Of a DNA stretch of 64,000 nt, positions 45,403 to 56,307 are shown one piece after another. The stretch's first letter is position 1. Every line of letters begins with the position of its first letter. Under the pieces are notes generated by a model, which did not search any database, had not been told where the DNA came from, and saw nothing but the letters and a program-made list of their open reading frames with translations. This DNA comes from Leptobrachium leishanense (lineage: Eukaryota; Chordata; Amphibia; Anura; Megophryidae). A program made the translations under genes and the position numbers. The stretch covers positions 21,665,822-21,729,821 of the forward strand of contig CM019065.1 in assembly GCA_009667805.1 (NCBI GenBank), given 5' to 3'.

Positions 45403-45630
45403 CGCAACCATCAATCACTCTCACCTTACAGTCCTCTCCTCCTGTTTCCAACCCCAACCATCCTAGATTGTGAGTTCCTACGGGAATAGGGCCCTCATCT
45501 CCTCCTGTACTGTTTGTCAAATGTTGTTCAATGTATTGTAACCCTGTCTATACTGTGCTTATTGTACAGCGCTGCGGAATATGCTGGCGCTTTATAAATA
45601 AAGAATAATAATAATAATAATAATAATAGT

Positions 45631-45850
45631 CATCACAAAAACAAACCTTTAGGGTGAACTGAAGCGTTTTGAAATGAAATGGATAAGATAAAGGTAAAAG
45701 AGGTATTCGTGGTATGAACACTGACTCCCCCGGCCAGATCTGGTTAGCGCCATAGCCTCAATCATATTTCTGTGGAGTGCTTTTACTTTGCAATCTGGTG
45801 CCATTACAGAGCTTAGGTGGGTTGAGGTTCTGCAATAATATCACAGGTTC
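45631..45850 (-). pseudogene. Helitron helicase fragment upstream of the L2 insertion
   Basis: Minus strand: VFIPRIPLLPLSYPFHFKTL, then QFTLKVCF, preceded (shifted frame) by the NLNPPKLC.GTRL block near 45830. These blocks directly precede the CFSHG motif in Helitron helicases, so with 41131-41356 they form one gene split by the L2. A one-base slip in a T run near 45645 is also present. Dead. Confidence 0.83.
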
Positions 45851-46796
45851 TCCCACGCTGCAGCATTGAGGGTGCGTGTTAGGCCTGGCTGTGAAAAGGA
45901 AGCAGACATGCTTGAGCAGTGAGGGTGTGTGTGACTAGGGATGCGCTGTTCGGTTTGATCTGTTCGGAGTTTACATCGAACATCGGCCGTTCGACAGTTC
46001 GCGAACTTCGAACTTTTTGGGACGTTCGCCAAAAGTTAGATTTTTTTTTAAAGAAGTATAAAAAATGCTTAAAAAATACTAAAAAATCTAGAAATAAAGA
46101 GACTCTTTACTGCAGAATATTATAAACAACGGTTCATTAGATACTGAATTAAAATGGGAATATTTTTAACATTGAAGCCTATGGGATAAAACATTCTTGT
46201 TACTAAAACATCAGGCAGACACGGCCCTCTAATCAGGCACTGTAGAGAGCAGCCTGCAGGGGCCTCCCAAGGATCCCCTTGAGGAGCATTGAAGAGCATG
46301 CGGCCGCCTGATGACAGAGCTGCGACTGTGCGGGCTAGCCGTCCGGGTGCATGTGGCAGAGACAGACAGCGCAGGGAGGGAGCCACTGCACCTGCGGCCA
46401 CGGCAGGCCCCCCCTACAACCAGGATCCAGGGAGCCCCCACTGACCACCAGGCTAAGGTAAGGCGACACATTTCTAAAAAAAATTAAATCCGAGGACATT
46501 TTAAAATGTCCCCAGGAAGATAAAATAAAACTTTTTTTTTCTTTCTCTACCTGGCTGAATGTATTTAATTATATATATTAGATACATTCAGCCAGGTAGA
46601 GGGGGAAGGCGTGTGGGCTGCGCCGGGTCTCAGGCAGTGTTTTTTTTTGTGTGTATAATTTTAGCAAATTTATAGGGGAAGGTAAGGGCAGGTATGATAT
46701 ATATATATATATATATATATAAGATATATATCTATATTCCTGTAAATATATATATCCAGACTTGTATTACACACACATTTTGGCAACTAATTGCCC

Positions 46797-46917
46797 CCCC
46801 ATTTGGCTGATCCCTCCAGAAGAAATGTTGAACCCGATAGAGCAGAGAATAATATATATATCCTCTGCTCTGTCGGGTTCAACATTTCTTCTGGAGGGAT
46901 CAGCCAAATGGGGGGGG
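46797..46917. repeat. ~120-bp hairpin in hAT copy 3
   Basis: CATTTGGCTGATCCCTCCAG through GAACCCGATAGAGCAGAG is mirrored by CTCTGCTCTGTCGGGTTC to CCAAATG around an AT-only loop (ATAATATATATAT). Arms of about 52 bp show one mismatch by eye. Confidence 0.85.
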
Positions 46918-47610
46918 GGCGCATTTAGTTGAGATCGTCCACATGCCACCCCATGTGTGCATCTGTATATATGGTCTGAGGTCTGTGGGTGGGTGTATAT
47001 ATATATCTGCTGTTGATATATACGTATATATAGGTCTGCGTGTTGATATATACTTTACGTATATGTCTGTGTATGGTATCAATGCATCCCTACTCTATAC
47101 ACGGCGCTCCGTGTCCCTATAATATATATGATCATGGGTTACCTTTTTTTATATTTTTATACTATTCCTATTAAATTAACAGTAATTTTTGATGTATTTT
47201 ATTCAGTAGAAACTTAAATGTAGTGTAAACACGCTGCAAGGCGGAGCGGAGTGAAGTCAAGCCTGCAAAATGTTTGCTTCTCTTCGCTACACTGTGCGTT
47301 GCTACACGCTCAGTGTGTCTCAGCCTTTATTCCCGCATCGCTAGCTTACCGAATCAGGTTGTATACTTGTTACTGACCCTGCTTGTTCTGAGGACCCGAT
47401 CTGTTGCCGACTTTGCCTGCCATTTGACTATTCTCTCTGTGTATTCCCTGCCTTTACTGTTTGCTTCCTGTTGCTACTGGTGTGCGCCAATTCTCACCAT
47501 ATACAGTAGCGCAGTACAAGCGCCTAAACATTGCTGACCTGGTTTTGTTATAGCTGCTGATGTAACTGAATAGATGGGGATCTCTTCTGCATTACCAAAA
47601 CCTCCACCAC

Positions 47611-48360
47611 TGCACTCTTCCACATTACCACAGAGGGGTCACTTACGGTGTGAAGGCACTTGCTGCCACCAAAGGCACAATATTTGGGTGCACTGCCACT
47701 GATGCCTATACCAGATTCATATCATTTTAATTTTTGACCACAGGGTCCAACCCTGCACTCTTCCACATTACCACAGAGGGGTCACTTACGGTGTGAAGGC
47801 ACTTGCTGCCACCAAAGGCACAATATTTGGGTGCACTGCCACTGATGCCTATACCAGATTCATATCATTTTAATTTTTGACCACAGGGTCCAACCCTGCA
47901 CTCTTCCACATTACCACAGAGGGGTCACTTACGGTGTGAAGGCACTTGCTGCCACCAAAGGCACAATATTTGGGTGCACTGCCACTGATGCCTATACCAG
48001 ATTCATATCATTTTAATTTTTGACCACAGGGTCCAACCCTGCACTCTTCCACATTACCACAGAGGGGTCACTTACGGTGTGAAGGCACTTGCTGCCACCA
48101 AAGGCACAATATTTGGGTGCACTGCCACTGATGCCTATACCAGATTCATATCATTTTAATTTTTGACCACAGGGTCCAACCCTGCACTCTTCCACATTAC
48201 CACAGAGGGGTCACTTACGGTGTGAAGGCACTTGCTGCCACCAAAGGCACAATATTTGGGTGCACTGCCACTGATGCCTATACCAGATTCATATCATTTT
48301 AATTTTTGACCACAGGGTCCAACCCTGCACTCTTCCACAATACCACAGAGGGGTTACGGT
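47611..48360. repeat. 143-bp tandem repeat, five identical units
   Basis: TGCACTCTTCCACATTACCA starts units at 47611, 47754, 47897, 48040 and 48183. A sixth, diverged unit starts at 48326. By eye the five full units are identical, in contrast to the diverged homologous array in hAT copy 1 (12890-13345). Confidence 0.95.
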
Positions 48361-48739
48361 GTGACGGCACTGTTGCTGACACTATAGGCTCAATTTTAAA
48401 GCACCTATTGTTACTTTCATCCTAAGCCTGCATAAGTTTCACCATAATTTAGCCAAAAAAATCACTAAACTTGTTCTGCGTGTCCTAAAATGTCTCCTCT
48501 TTTCATACAGACTGCTGCCCCAAGCAGTTGTATTGACTTGCATTGTGTTCGGTTCGTGTTCGAACTCTAACTTTTGAAATTGTTCAAGTTCGAATGCGAA
48601 CCGAACACGGGGGTGTTCGGCTCATCCCTATGTGTGACCTGGCTGTGAGAGGTAAGCGGATATGTTGGAGCAGCGAGGGAGTGTGTGAGCCCTGTCTGTG
48701 AAAGGAGCTGCATAGAGACTCCTGTTTAAAAGTATTCAA

Positions 48740-50876
48740 CTTTTTTTTGGAAAATGGTAAAACACGTTTGTTTTTTTGCATGAAGATTGTAAATACCAAA
48801 TTACACACCTGTAACATCTTTGGTTTTTGAAATATAGGTATCCCGTTTAAAAGTATTCACCCCCTTTTATCACCCCCACTTGGGATTTTTGGAAAATAGT
48901 AAAACACGTTTTTTTTGCATGAAGATTGTAAATACCAAATGTCACGACTAACATTTTTGATTTTTGAAATATAGGTATCCCGTTTAAAAGTATTCACCCC
49001 CTTTTATCACCCCCACTTGGGATTTTTGGAAAATAGTAAAACACGTTTTTTTTGCATGAAGATTGTAAATACCAAATGTCACGACTAACATTTTTGATTT
49101 TTGAAATATAGGTATCCCGTTTAAAAGTATTCACCCCCTTTTATCACCCCCACTTGGGATTTTCGGAAAATGGTAAAACACGTTTGTTTTTTTGCATGAA
49201 GATTGTAAATACCAAATGTCACGACTAACATTTTTGATTTTTGAAATATAGGTATATTTATAAAAGTATTAAACCCCCCGTTTTGCCCCCCCACTGGATT
49301 TTTAGAAAATGGTAAAATACGTGTTGTTTTATTTTCTAGACAAATTTAAATACCAATTTTCACATATGTACCATCTTCTGTTTTTGAAATATAGGTATCC
49401 CGTTTAAAAGTATTCACACCCTTTTTCTCACCCCTCACTTGGATTTTTGGAAAATAGTAAAAAAAAAAATATATATTTTTCAAGAAGATTGTAATTGCCA
49501 AATTTCACACCTGTAACATCTTTGGTTTTTGAAATATAGGTATAATGATAAAAGTATTCAACCCCTTTCCCCCCGACCCCCCCTTAAACGGATTTTCGGA
49601 AAATGGTAAAACACATGTTTATTTTCTTGCATGAAGATAGTAAATACCAAATTTCACACCTGTAACATCTTAGATTTTTGAGATATAGGTATCCTGTTAA
49701 AAAGTATCCACCCCTTTTTTCACCCTCCATATGGGATTTTTGAAAAATAGTAAAAAACGTGTTATTTGATTATTCAAGAAGATTGTAAGTGCCAAATTTC
49801 TGTTAGGACCCGAGGGTTGCGTCCTCCTCGCGGTCCCTCCTGGTGTCCTATGCGCGCGGGCCGCCGCCGCTTCCGGGTATGAGGCTTCCCAGCGGCGTGA
49901 CGTCATCACGCCTCCACCGTGGTGCCTCCTGTGTCACGTGATCCTGTTGGCCAATCGGGAGGCAGGGCGCCTGATTTAAACCTGCTTTTTGCTTTTGTCT
50001 GCGCCCTTTCGTGGTTTTAGCTTGCTAGACCCTTTGGTGCTGTATTCTAGATTCTGATTTGACTTACTGTGCATGACCTGTCTTTTGGCAACCGACTCTG
50101 AGTATCTCTATATCCCTTTGACCCAGTTTTTGTGTTTTGACGCTGCATTTGGTTTCTCCCTGTGTACTGTACTGTATTACTACTCGCTATCACTTAACCC
50201 AGCCACCACAAGGACTGGTATTGTGATTAGATTTCGAGGTTTTTCCTGTTACCTGTGTATCCTCCTAACGTACCCTTCGACTTGCGTGTACTAGCTTGAC
50301 GTACACTCTCTGGCACTCCGTATTGTCTTGTTTCTAGACCAGCCACCCTTAGGACTGGTCTCTGTCCTCTTTGCCTACGTCCCTGCCTTATAGGTTCACT
50401 TCTAGCTACTGCGTAACCCAGCCAACTACAAGGACTGGTATCGCATTTAGGGTTCCACCCTCCTGTTTCGCCCTAGGGCTGACTATAGCTACCTACGGGT
50501 ACGTGTGTCCGCCTGACAATTTCACACCTGTAACATCTTTGGTTTTTGAAATATAGGTATAATGATAAAAGTATTCAACCCCCTTTTGTCGCCCCTCACT
50601 TGGATTTTTGAAAAACGGTAAAATACATGTTTTTTTTATTTTTCAAAGCGAATCTGTATACCGATTTTCATGTCTGCAACATCTTCTGTTTTTGAGCTAT
50701 ATGTATCCGGTTTGAAATATTCAACCCCCTTTTCACCCCCTTAGAGGTGGAGTTTTTAAAAATACTCCCTTAGTGGGTGCCTACATCATAAAAACAATGT
50801 ACCTTCAAAATTTCACGTTCCTAGGTTAAACAATTTAAGCTGGGCGTTGAGTCAGTCAGGACTTTCGTGTTTATAT
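48740..50876. repeat. ~137-160-bp tandem units of Helitron copy 2
   Basis: Each unit contains GGAAAATAGTAAAACACG, GCATGAAGATTGTAAATACC, TTTGAAATATAGGTATCCCG and TATTCACCCCC. The first full units (48785-49200) are nearly identical at ~137-bp spacing; later ones diverge. They match 17590-19530 of copy 1, inverted. The array is interrupted by the solo LTR at 49801-50518. Confidence 0.88.
49801..50518. mobile_element. Solo LTR, Ty3/gypsy-like
   Basis: 718 bp with TGTTAGGACC...GCCTGACA ends (TG...CA) and an exact 5-bp TSD ATTTC at 49796-49800 and 50519-50523. It has a GC-rich promoter-like left part followed by TTTAAACC, and three internal copies of CCAGCCAC..(A)AGGACTGGT at about 50199, 50340 and 50419. 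No internal region remains, so it is the product of LTR-LTR recombination. Confidence 0.88.
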
Positions 50877-50877
50877 A

Positions 50878-50957
50878 CACTATATTGCCAAAAGTATTCG
50901 CTCACCCATCCATATGCGAGTCAAACCAGGTGAGCGAATACTTTTGGCAATATAGTG
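50878..50957. mobile_element. 80-bp Tc1/mariner MITE
   Basis: A near-perfect palindrome: CACTATATTGCCAAAAGTAT, then TCGCTCACC, is mirrored at the other end, leaving about 20 bases in the middle. It is flanked by TA on both sides (50876-50877, 50958-50959). This terminal repeat is a common vertebrate mariner type. Confidence 0.93.
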
Positions 50958-50997
50958 TACTAGGTGTAAAGCCTGCCCAGAGGGCAGTCTATTGATA

Positions 50998-51880
50998 AGT
51001 GTGGTGCGTTGTGCTTGATTCTGTGCTCGGTGCCGTTTATTGTGCTGTGTTTGGCTCTGTGCTCGGCTCTGTGCCGTTTATTGTACTGTGCTCGGCTCTG
51101 TGGCGTTTATTTTGCTCGGCTCTGTGCCGTCTATTGTACTGTGCTCGGCTCTGTGGCGTTTATTGTGCTCGGCTCTGTGGCGTTTATTCTGTTTTGCTCG
51201 GCTCTGTGCTGGGCTCTGCACATCGGCTCTGTGCTCTGCTCCGTGCCGTATATTGTGCTCTGGTTTTTATTGTGCTCTGCGCCGTTTATTGTGTTGTGCT
51301 TGGTTCTGTGCTCGGCGCCGTTTATTGTGCTGTGATTGGCTGTGCCTTTTATTGTGCTGTGCTCTGTGCCGTATATTGTGCTGTGCTCTGTGCCGTATAT
51401 TGTGCTGTGCTCGGCGCTGTGCCGTTTATTGTGCTCGGCTCTGTGCCGTCTATTGTGCTGTGCTTGGCTCTGTGGCGTTTATTATGCTTGGCTCTGTGGC
51501 GTTTATTGTGCTTGGCTCTGTGGCATTTATTGTGCTTGGCTCTGTGGCGTTTATTCTGTTGTGCTCGGCTCTGTGACATTTATTGTGCTTGGCTCTGTGC
51601 AGTCTATTGTGCTGTGCTCGGCTCTGTGGCGTTTATTGTGCTCGGCTCTGTGCAGTCTATTGTGCTGTGCTTGGTCTGTGACATTTATTGTGCTTGGCTC
51701 TGTGCAGTCTATTGTACTGTGCTCGGCTCTGTAGCGTTTATTGTCCTCGGCTCTGTGCCGTTTATTCTGTTGTGCTTGGCTCTGTGCCGTTTATTGTGCT
51801 CTGCTCTGTGCCTTTAATGGGTTGTGCTCTGCTCTGTGCCATCTATTGTGCTCTGCTTGGCGCTCTGCTGTGTGCTTTGC
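50998..51880. repeat. 24-bp minisatellite of Helitron copy B
   Basis: Same unit family and same order of variants at the start as copy A (2345 onward): GTGGTGCGTTGTGCTTG..., then GGCTCTGTGCCG / GGCTCTGTGGCGTTTATTGT. Unit number differs between the copies. Contains the empty TTAA site at 51814-51817. Confidence 0.9.
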
Positions 51881-53013
51881 GCTGGGCTCGGCGCTGGGCT
51901 GTGTTCAGGTACTGGGCTCAGGCGCTGGGCTCTACGCTCAGGCTCTGCGCTCAGGCGCTGGGCTCTGCGCTCAGGCGCTGGGCTCTGCGCTCAGGTTCTG
52001 CGCTCAGGCTCTGCGCTCAGGCGCTGGGCTCTGCGCTCAGGCTCTGCGCTCAGGCTCTGGGCTCTGCGCTCAGGCACTGGGCTCTGTGCTCAGGCTCTGC
52101 GCTCAGGTGCTGGGCTCTGCGCTCAGGCTCTGCGCTCAGGCGCTGGGCTCTGCGCTCAGGCTCTGGGCTCTGCGCTCAGGCGCTGGGCTCTGCGCTCAGG
52201 CGCTGGGCTCTGCGCTCTGGCTCAAGCGCTGGGCTCTGCGCTCAGGCGCTGGGCTCTGCGCTCAGGCGCTGGGCTCTGTGCTCAGGCGCTGGGCTCAGGC
52301 GCTGGGCTCAGGCGCTGGGCTCAGTGCTGGGCTCGGTGCTGGGCTCTGGGCTCAGGCGCTGGGCTCTGGGCTCAGGCGCTGGGCTCTGGGCTCAGGCGCT
52401 GGGCTCAGGCGCTGGGCTCGGTGCTGGGCTCGGTGCTGGGCTCTGGGCTCGGTGCTGGGCTCGGTGCTGGGCTCGGCGCTCAGGCGCTGGGTTCAGGCGC
52501 TGGGCTCGGTGATGGGCTCTGGGCTCGGTGCTGGGCTCTGGGCTCGGTGCTGGGCTCGGTGCTGGGCTCGGAGTTGGGCTCGATGCTGTGCTCTGGGCTC
52601 GGTGCTGGGCTCGGTGCTGGGCTCTGGGCTCGGTGCTGGGCTCTGGGCTCGGTGCTGTGCTCTGGGCTCGGTGCTGGGCTCGGGGCTCTGGGCTCTGGGC
52701 TGGGCTCGGTGCTGGGCTCTGGGCTCGGTGCTGGGCTCGGTGCTGGGCTCGGTGCTGGACTCTGGGCTCGGTGCTGGGCTTGGTGCTGGGCTCGGTGCTG
52801 GGCTCGGTGCTGGGCTCTGGGCTCGGTGCTGGGGTCGGTGCTGGACTCGGGGCTCTGGGCTGGGCTCGGTGCTGGGCTCGGGGCTCTGGGCTGGGCTCGG
52901 GGCTCTGGGCTCTGGGCTCGGTGCTGGGCTCGGTGCTGGGCTCTGGGCTCGGTGCTGGGCTCGGGGCTCTGGGCTGGGCTCGGTGCTGGGCTCGGTGCTG
53001 GGCTCTGGGCTGG
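51880..53013. repeat. GC-rich 10-20-bp minisatellite of Helitron copy B
   Basis: Tandem GCTGGGCTCGGT (12 bp) and GCTCTGCGCTCAGGC / GCTGGGCTC units over 1.1 kb, absent from copies A and C apart from a ~40-bp seed in A (4500-4545). Open frames of 260-450 codons on both strands (Ala/Gly/Leu- or Pro/Ser/Glu-rich) are artefacts of the repeat. Confidence 0.92.
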
Positions 53014-53429
53014 TTTTGCGCCCTTCCAACATTGGTGGTCCTGCAGCGGGAGGCGCGTGGCAACCTCCGTAACAGGCTGTTGCGGTTGGATGCGCGTGCA
53101 GCCTGGTGCGCGCGCGCCACCTGCCGCAGCACGCCCAAAGCGTCCAACGGAGGTTGGATGCGTGCGCAGCAAACCTCCGTAGGACGCTTTGGGCGTGCTG
53201 CGGTGGGTGGCGTGTGTGCACCCGGCTGCGCGCGCATCCAACTGCCACAGCACCCTGTGGGCTGCGCGCATGCGCAGTCCGTTTTTTGGCGACGGACACG
53301 CCGGAGCTTATCCTTTTATAGGATAGATATATCCACATGGGGTTACAGGGTATATATACACACTGTAACCCCATGTGGATATATATACACACACATACAC
53401 ATATATGGTGGTTACAGTGTGTGTGTGTA

Positions 53430-56035
53430 TGGCCGGCATCCAGGCTCAGGCGAGCCCCCAGCTCGGGTGGGCCTCTAGGCCCATGCCAAGCCAGGGGCTC
53501 GCCTTAGCCTGGATGCCGGCCAAGCAAGTAGCTCGGCCGGCATCCAAGCTAAGGCGAGCCCCCGGCTTGGCTCGGGCCTAGAGGCCCAGCCGAGCCGGGG
53601 ACTCGTCTGAGCCTGAAGGACGCCCGAGCAGGCAATTCGGCCGGCCTCCATGCTCAGGTGAGCCCCCTGCTCAGCTGGGCCTCTAGGCCCAGGCCAAGCC
53701 GGGGGCTCGACTTAGCCTGGATGCCGGCCAAGCAAGTAGCTCGGCCGGCATCCAAGCTTAGGTGAGCCCCCGGCTTGGCTCGGGCCTAGAGGCCCAGCCG
53801 AGCTGTGGACTCCTCGCCTGAGCCTGGAGGACGCCCGAGCAGGCAATTCGGCCGGCCTCCATGCTTAGGTGTTTCCCCGGCTCGGCTGGGCCTCTAGGCC
53901 CAGGCCAAGCCGGGGGCTCGCCTTAGCCAGGATGCCGGCCAAGCAAGTAGCTCGGCCGGCATCCAAGCTTAGGCGAGCCCCCGGCTTGGCATGGGCCTAG
54001 AGGCCCAGCCGAGCCGTGGACTCCTCGCCTGAGCCTGGAGGACGCCCGAGCAGGCAATTCGGCCGGCCTCCATGCTTAGGTGAGTCCCCGGCTCGGCTGG
54101 GCCTCTAGGCCCAGGCCAGGCCGGGGGCTCACCTAAGCTTGGATACCGGCCGAGCAAGCAGGGTGGGTGTGGAGAGCACATACTCACCTATATCGGCCCT
54201 CCAGCGATGGCAGTCCCGCTTCCAGTGTCCTCTCTCCGTTGGTCGCCGGTATGACATCCTGAAAGCCTTTGACCTGGGGTCAAAGGCTTTCGTGACGTCA
54301 TACCGGCGACCAACGGAGAGAGGACACTGGAAGCGGGACTGCCATCGCTGGAGGAGCTAAGGGTCGATGTAGGTGAGTATGTGTAGGCAACATCCTCCTA
54401 CATTGGCCCGGAGCTCCAGTGGTGGCTGTCGCAGGCTGCTCGGCCGGCCTCCAGGCTTAGGCGAGCCCCCGGCTGAGCCTGGAGGCCGGTCGAGCAGCCT
54501 GCGACAGCCAGAAGACAGTCACCGCTGGAGCTCAGGGCTAATGTAGGTGAGTATGTGCTCTCCACACCCACCCTGCTTGCTCAGCCGGTATCCAAGCTTA
54601 GGCGAGCCCCCGGCTTGGGCCTAGAAGCCCAGCAGAGCTGAGGACTCGCCTGAGCCTGGAGGACGCCCGAGCAGGCAACTTGGCCAGCCTCCATGCTTAG
54701 GTGAGTCCCCGGCTCGGCTGGGCCTCTAGACCCAAGCCAAGCCGGGCGCTCGCCTGAGCCTGGATGCCGACCAAGCAAGTAGCTTGGCTGGCATCCAAGC
54801 TTAGGCGAGCCCCCGGCTTGGCTTGGGCCTAGAGGCCCAGCCGAGCCAGGGGCTCGCCTGAGCCTGGAGGACGTCTGAGCAGGCAACTCGGCCAGCCTCC
54901 ATGCTCAGGTGAGCCCCCGGCTCGGCTGGGCCTCTAGGCCCAGGCCAAGCCGGGGGCTCGCCTGAGCCTGGATGCTGACCAAGCAAGTAGCTCGGCCGGC
55001 ATCCAAGCTTAGGCGAGCCCCCGGCTTGGCGTGGGCCTAGAGGCCCAGCCGAGCTGGGGACTCGCCTGAGCCTGGAGGACGCCCGAGCATGCAACTCGAC
55101 CGGCCTCCATGCTCAGGCGAGTCCCCGGCTCGGCAGGGCCTCTAGGCCCAAGCCAAGCCGGGGGCTCGCCTAAGCTTGGATACCGGCCGAGCAAGCAGGG
55201 TGTGTGTGTAGAGCACATACTCACCTACATCGGCCTCGAGTCCTCAACCGGTTCCACACATACTCACCTACATCGGCCCTTAGCTCCTCTAGCGATCGCA
55301 GTCCCGCTTCCAGTGTCCTCTCTCCGTTGGTCGCCGGTATGACGTCACAAAAGCCTTTGACCCTGGGTCAAAGGCTTTCGTGACATCATACTGGCGACCA
55401 ACGGAGAGAGGACACTGAAAGCGGGACTGCCATCGCTGGAGGAGCCAAGGGCCGATGTAGGTGAGTATGTGTAGGAAACATCCTCCTACATTGGCCCTGA
55501 GCTCCAGCGGTGACTGTCCTCAGGCTGTCGCAGGCGGCTCGGCCGGCCTCCAGGCTTAGGCGAGTCCCCGGCAGCCTGCGACAGCCTGAGGACAGTCACC
55601 GCTGGAGCTCAGGGCCAATGTAGGTGGGTATGTGTAGGCAACTTTGGCCCTGAGCTCCAGCGGTGACTGTCCTCCGGCTGTCGCAGGCTTTTCGGCTGGC
55701 CTCCAGGCTCAGGCGAGCCCCCGGCTTGGGCCTACAGGCCCAGCCGAGCCGAGAGCTCGCCTGAGCCTGGATGCCGGCGGAGCAGCCTGCTCGGCCGGAG
55801 GACAGTCTCCGCTGGAGCTCAGGGCCAATGTAGGGGAGTATGTGTAGGCAACTTCGGCCCTGAGCTCCAGCGGTGACCGTCTTCCAGCTGTCGCTGGCTG
55901 CTTGGCCGGCCTCTAGGCTTAGGCGAGTCCCCGGCTCGGCTGGGCCTGCAGGCCCAAACCAAGCTGGGGGCTCGCCTGAGCCTGGATGCCGGCCGAGCAG
56001 CCTGCCACAGCCGGAGGACGGTCACCGCTGGAGGA
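53430..56035. repeat. Chain of long hairpins in Helitron copy B
   Basis: Same two palindrome types as in copy A. GGGCCTCTAGGCCC-centred stems repeat many times from 53430 to 55190, and GACC...GGTC-centred hairpins with ACATACTCACCTA ends lie at 54178-54385 and 55255-55470. The arms are GC-rich and nearly loop-free. Confidence 0.85.
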
Positions 56036-56307
56036 TCGGGGCTTGCAGCGTTTAAACAAATGGGTAGCTGCTCGTGGCTCGTGCCGATTTTTTATTTTTT
56101 TGCAGGCGGCCGACACTCGCAGCTACCTGTTTGTTTAAACGGCCAGCTCGCAACACAGTTTCAAATGTCCGTCGCGCATGCGCACTCAGCGCTTGACGGC
56201 GACGGACTTTGAAACTGGTTTTATTATATAGATATATAGATTATTATTATTTGTATTATTATTATATTATTACTAGTTGTAAAGCCTGCCAGAGGGCAGT
56301 CTATTGT

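Larger units (their letters stand above)
41357..45625 (+). mobile_element. Nearly full-length L2-type LINE
   Basis: About 4.27 kb. Inserted into the Helitron helicase; flanks ATAGT at 41352-41356 and 45626-45630 may be a short TSD. It has a 5' UTR with two tandem-repeat systems, one long ORF2 with a single frameshift, a 3' UTR with the GCGCTGCGGAATATGCTGGC motif, and an (AAT)n tail, as L2 elements have. It is probably young compared with the other elements here, since only one break is visible in more than 1,060 codons. Confidence 0.88.
45936..48630. mobile_element. hAT transposon copy 3 (non-autonomous)
   Basis: Exact 8-bp TSD TGTGTGAC at 45928-45935 and 48631-48638. Ends are TAGGGATGCGC and GGCTCATCCCTA, with TTCGAACT motifs inside both ends. 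Removing it restores the Helitron sequence. No transposase. It contains a piece shared with the 3-bp-TSD family (46040-46190), a hairpin (46797-46917), (TA)n and a perfect 143-bp array. Its orientation is opposite to copy 1. Confidence 0.93.
50960..56232 (-). mobile_element. Non-autonomous Helitron, minisatellite-hairpin family, copy B
   Basis: 3' end CTAG at 50960-50963 with the CTGCCCAGAGGGCAG hairpin; 5' end TCTATATAATAAAACC at 56232, flanked by A and T as expected. The 5' subterminal GTCCGTCGC...GCGACGGAC stem lies at 56168-56208. An additional internal 5'-like end (TCTATCCTATAAAAGG at 53327) suggests that two copies are fused or that an internal duplication occurred. It is inserted 8 bp inside the 5' terminus of Helitron copy 2. 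Confidence 0.8.
41011..56240 (-). mobile_element. Helitron, helicase-bearing family, copy 2, carrying many later insertions
   Basis: Minus strand. The 3' terminus is CTAG at 41011-41014 with the GCGAAGCCGCGGGCAAAAG motif. The 5' terminus is TCTATATATA at 56240-56231, recovered only after removing Helitron copy B (50960-56232) and the mariner MITE (50878-50957). The joined end then reads like the 5' end of copy 1 (TCTATATATA...GTCCTGACTGACTC). Inside are helicase remnants, an L2, a hAT, a gypsy solo LTR and tandem units of ~137-160 bp. Without the insertions the element would be roughly 3 kb, like copy 1. Confidence 0.75.

Noticed and set aside
51741..53392. Ala/Gly/Leu-rich and Pro/Ser/Glu-rich frames of 260-450 codons
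   Set aside because: GC-rich 10-20-bp tandem repeat of Helitron copy B; open on both strands for compositional reasons only.
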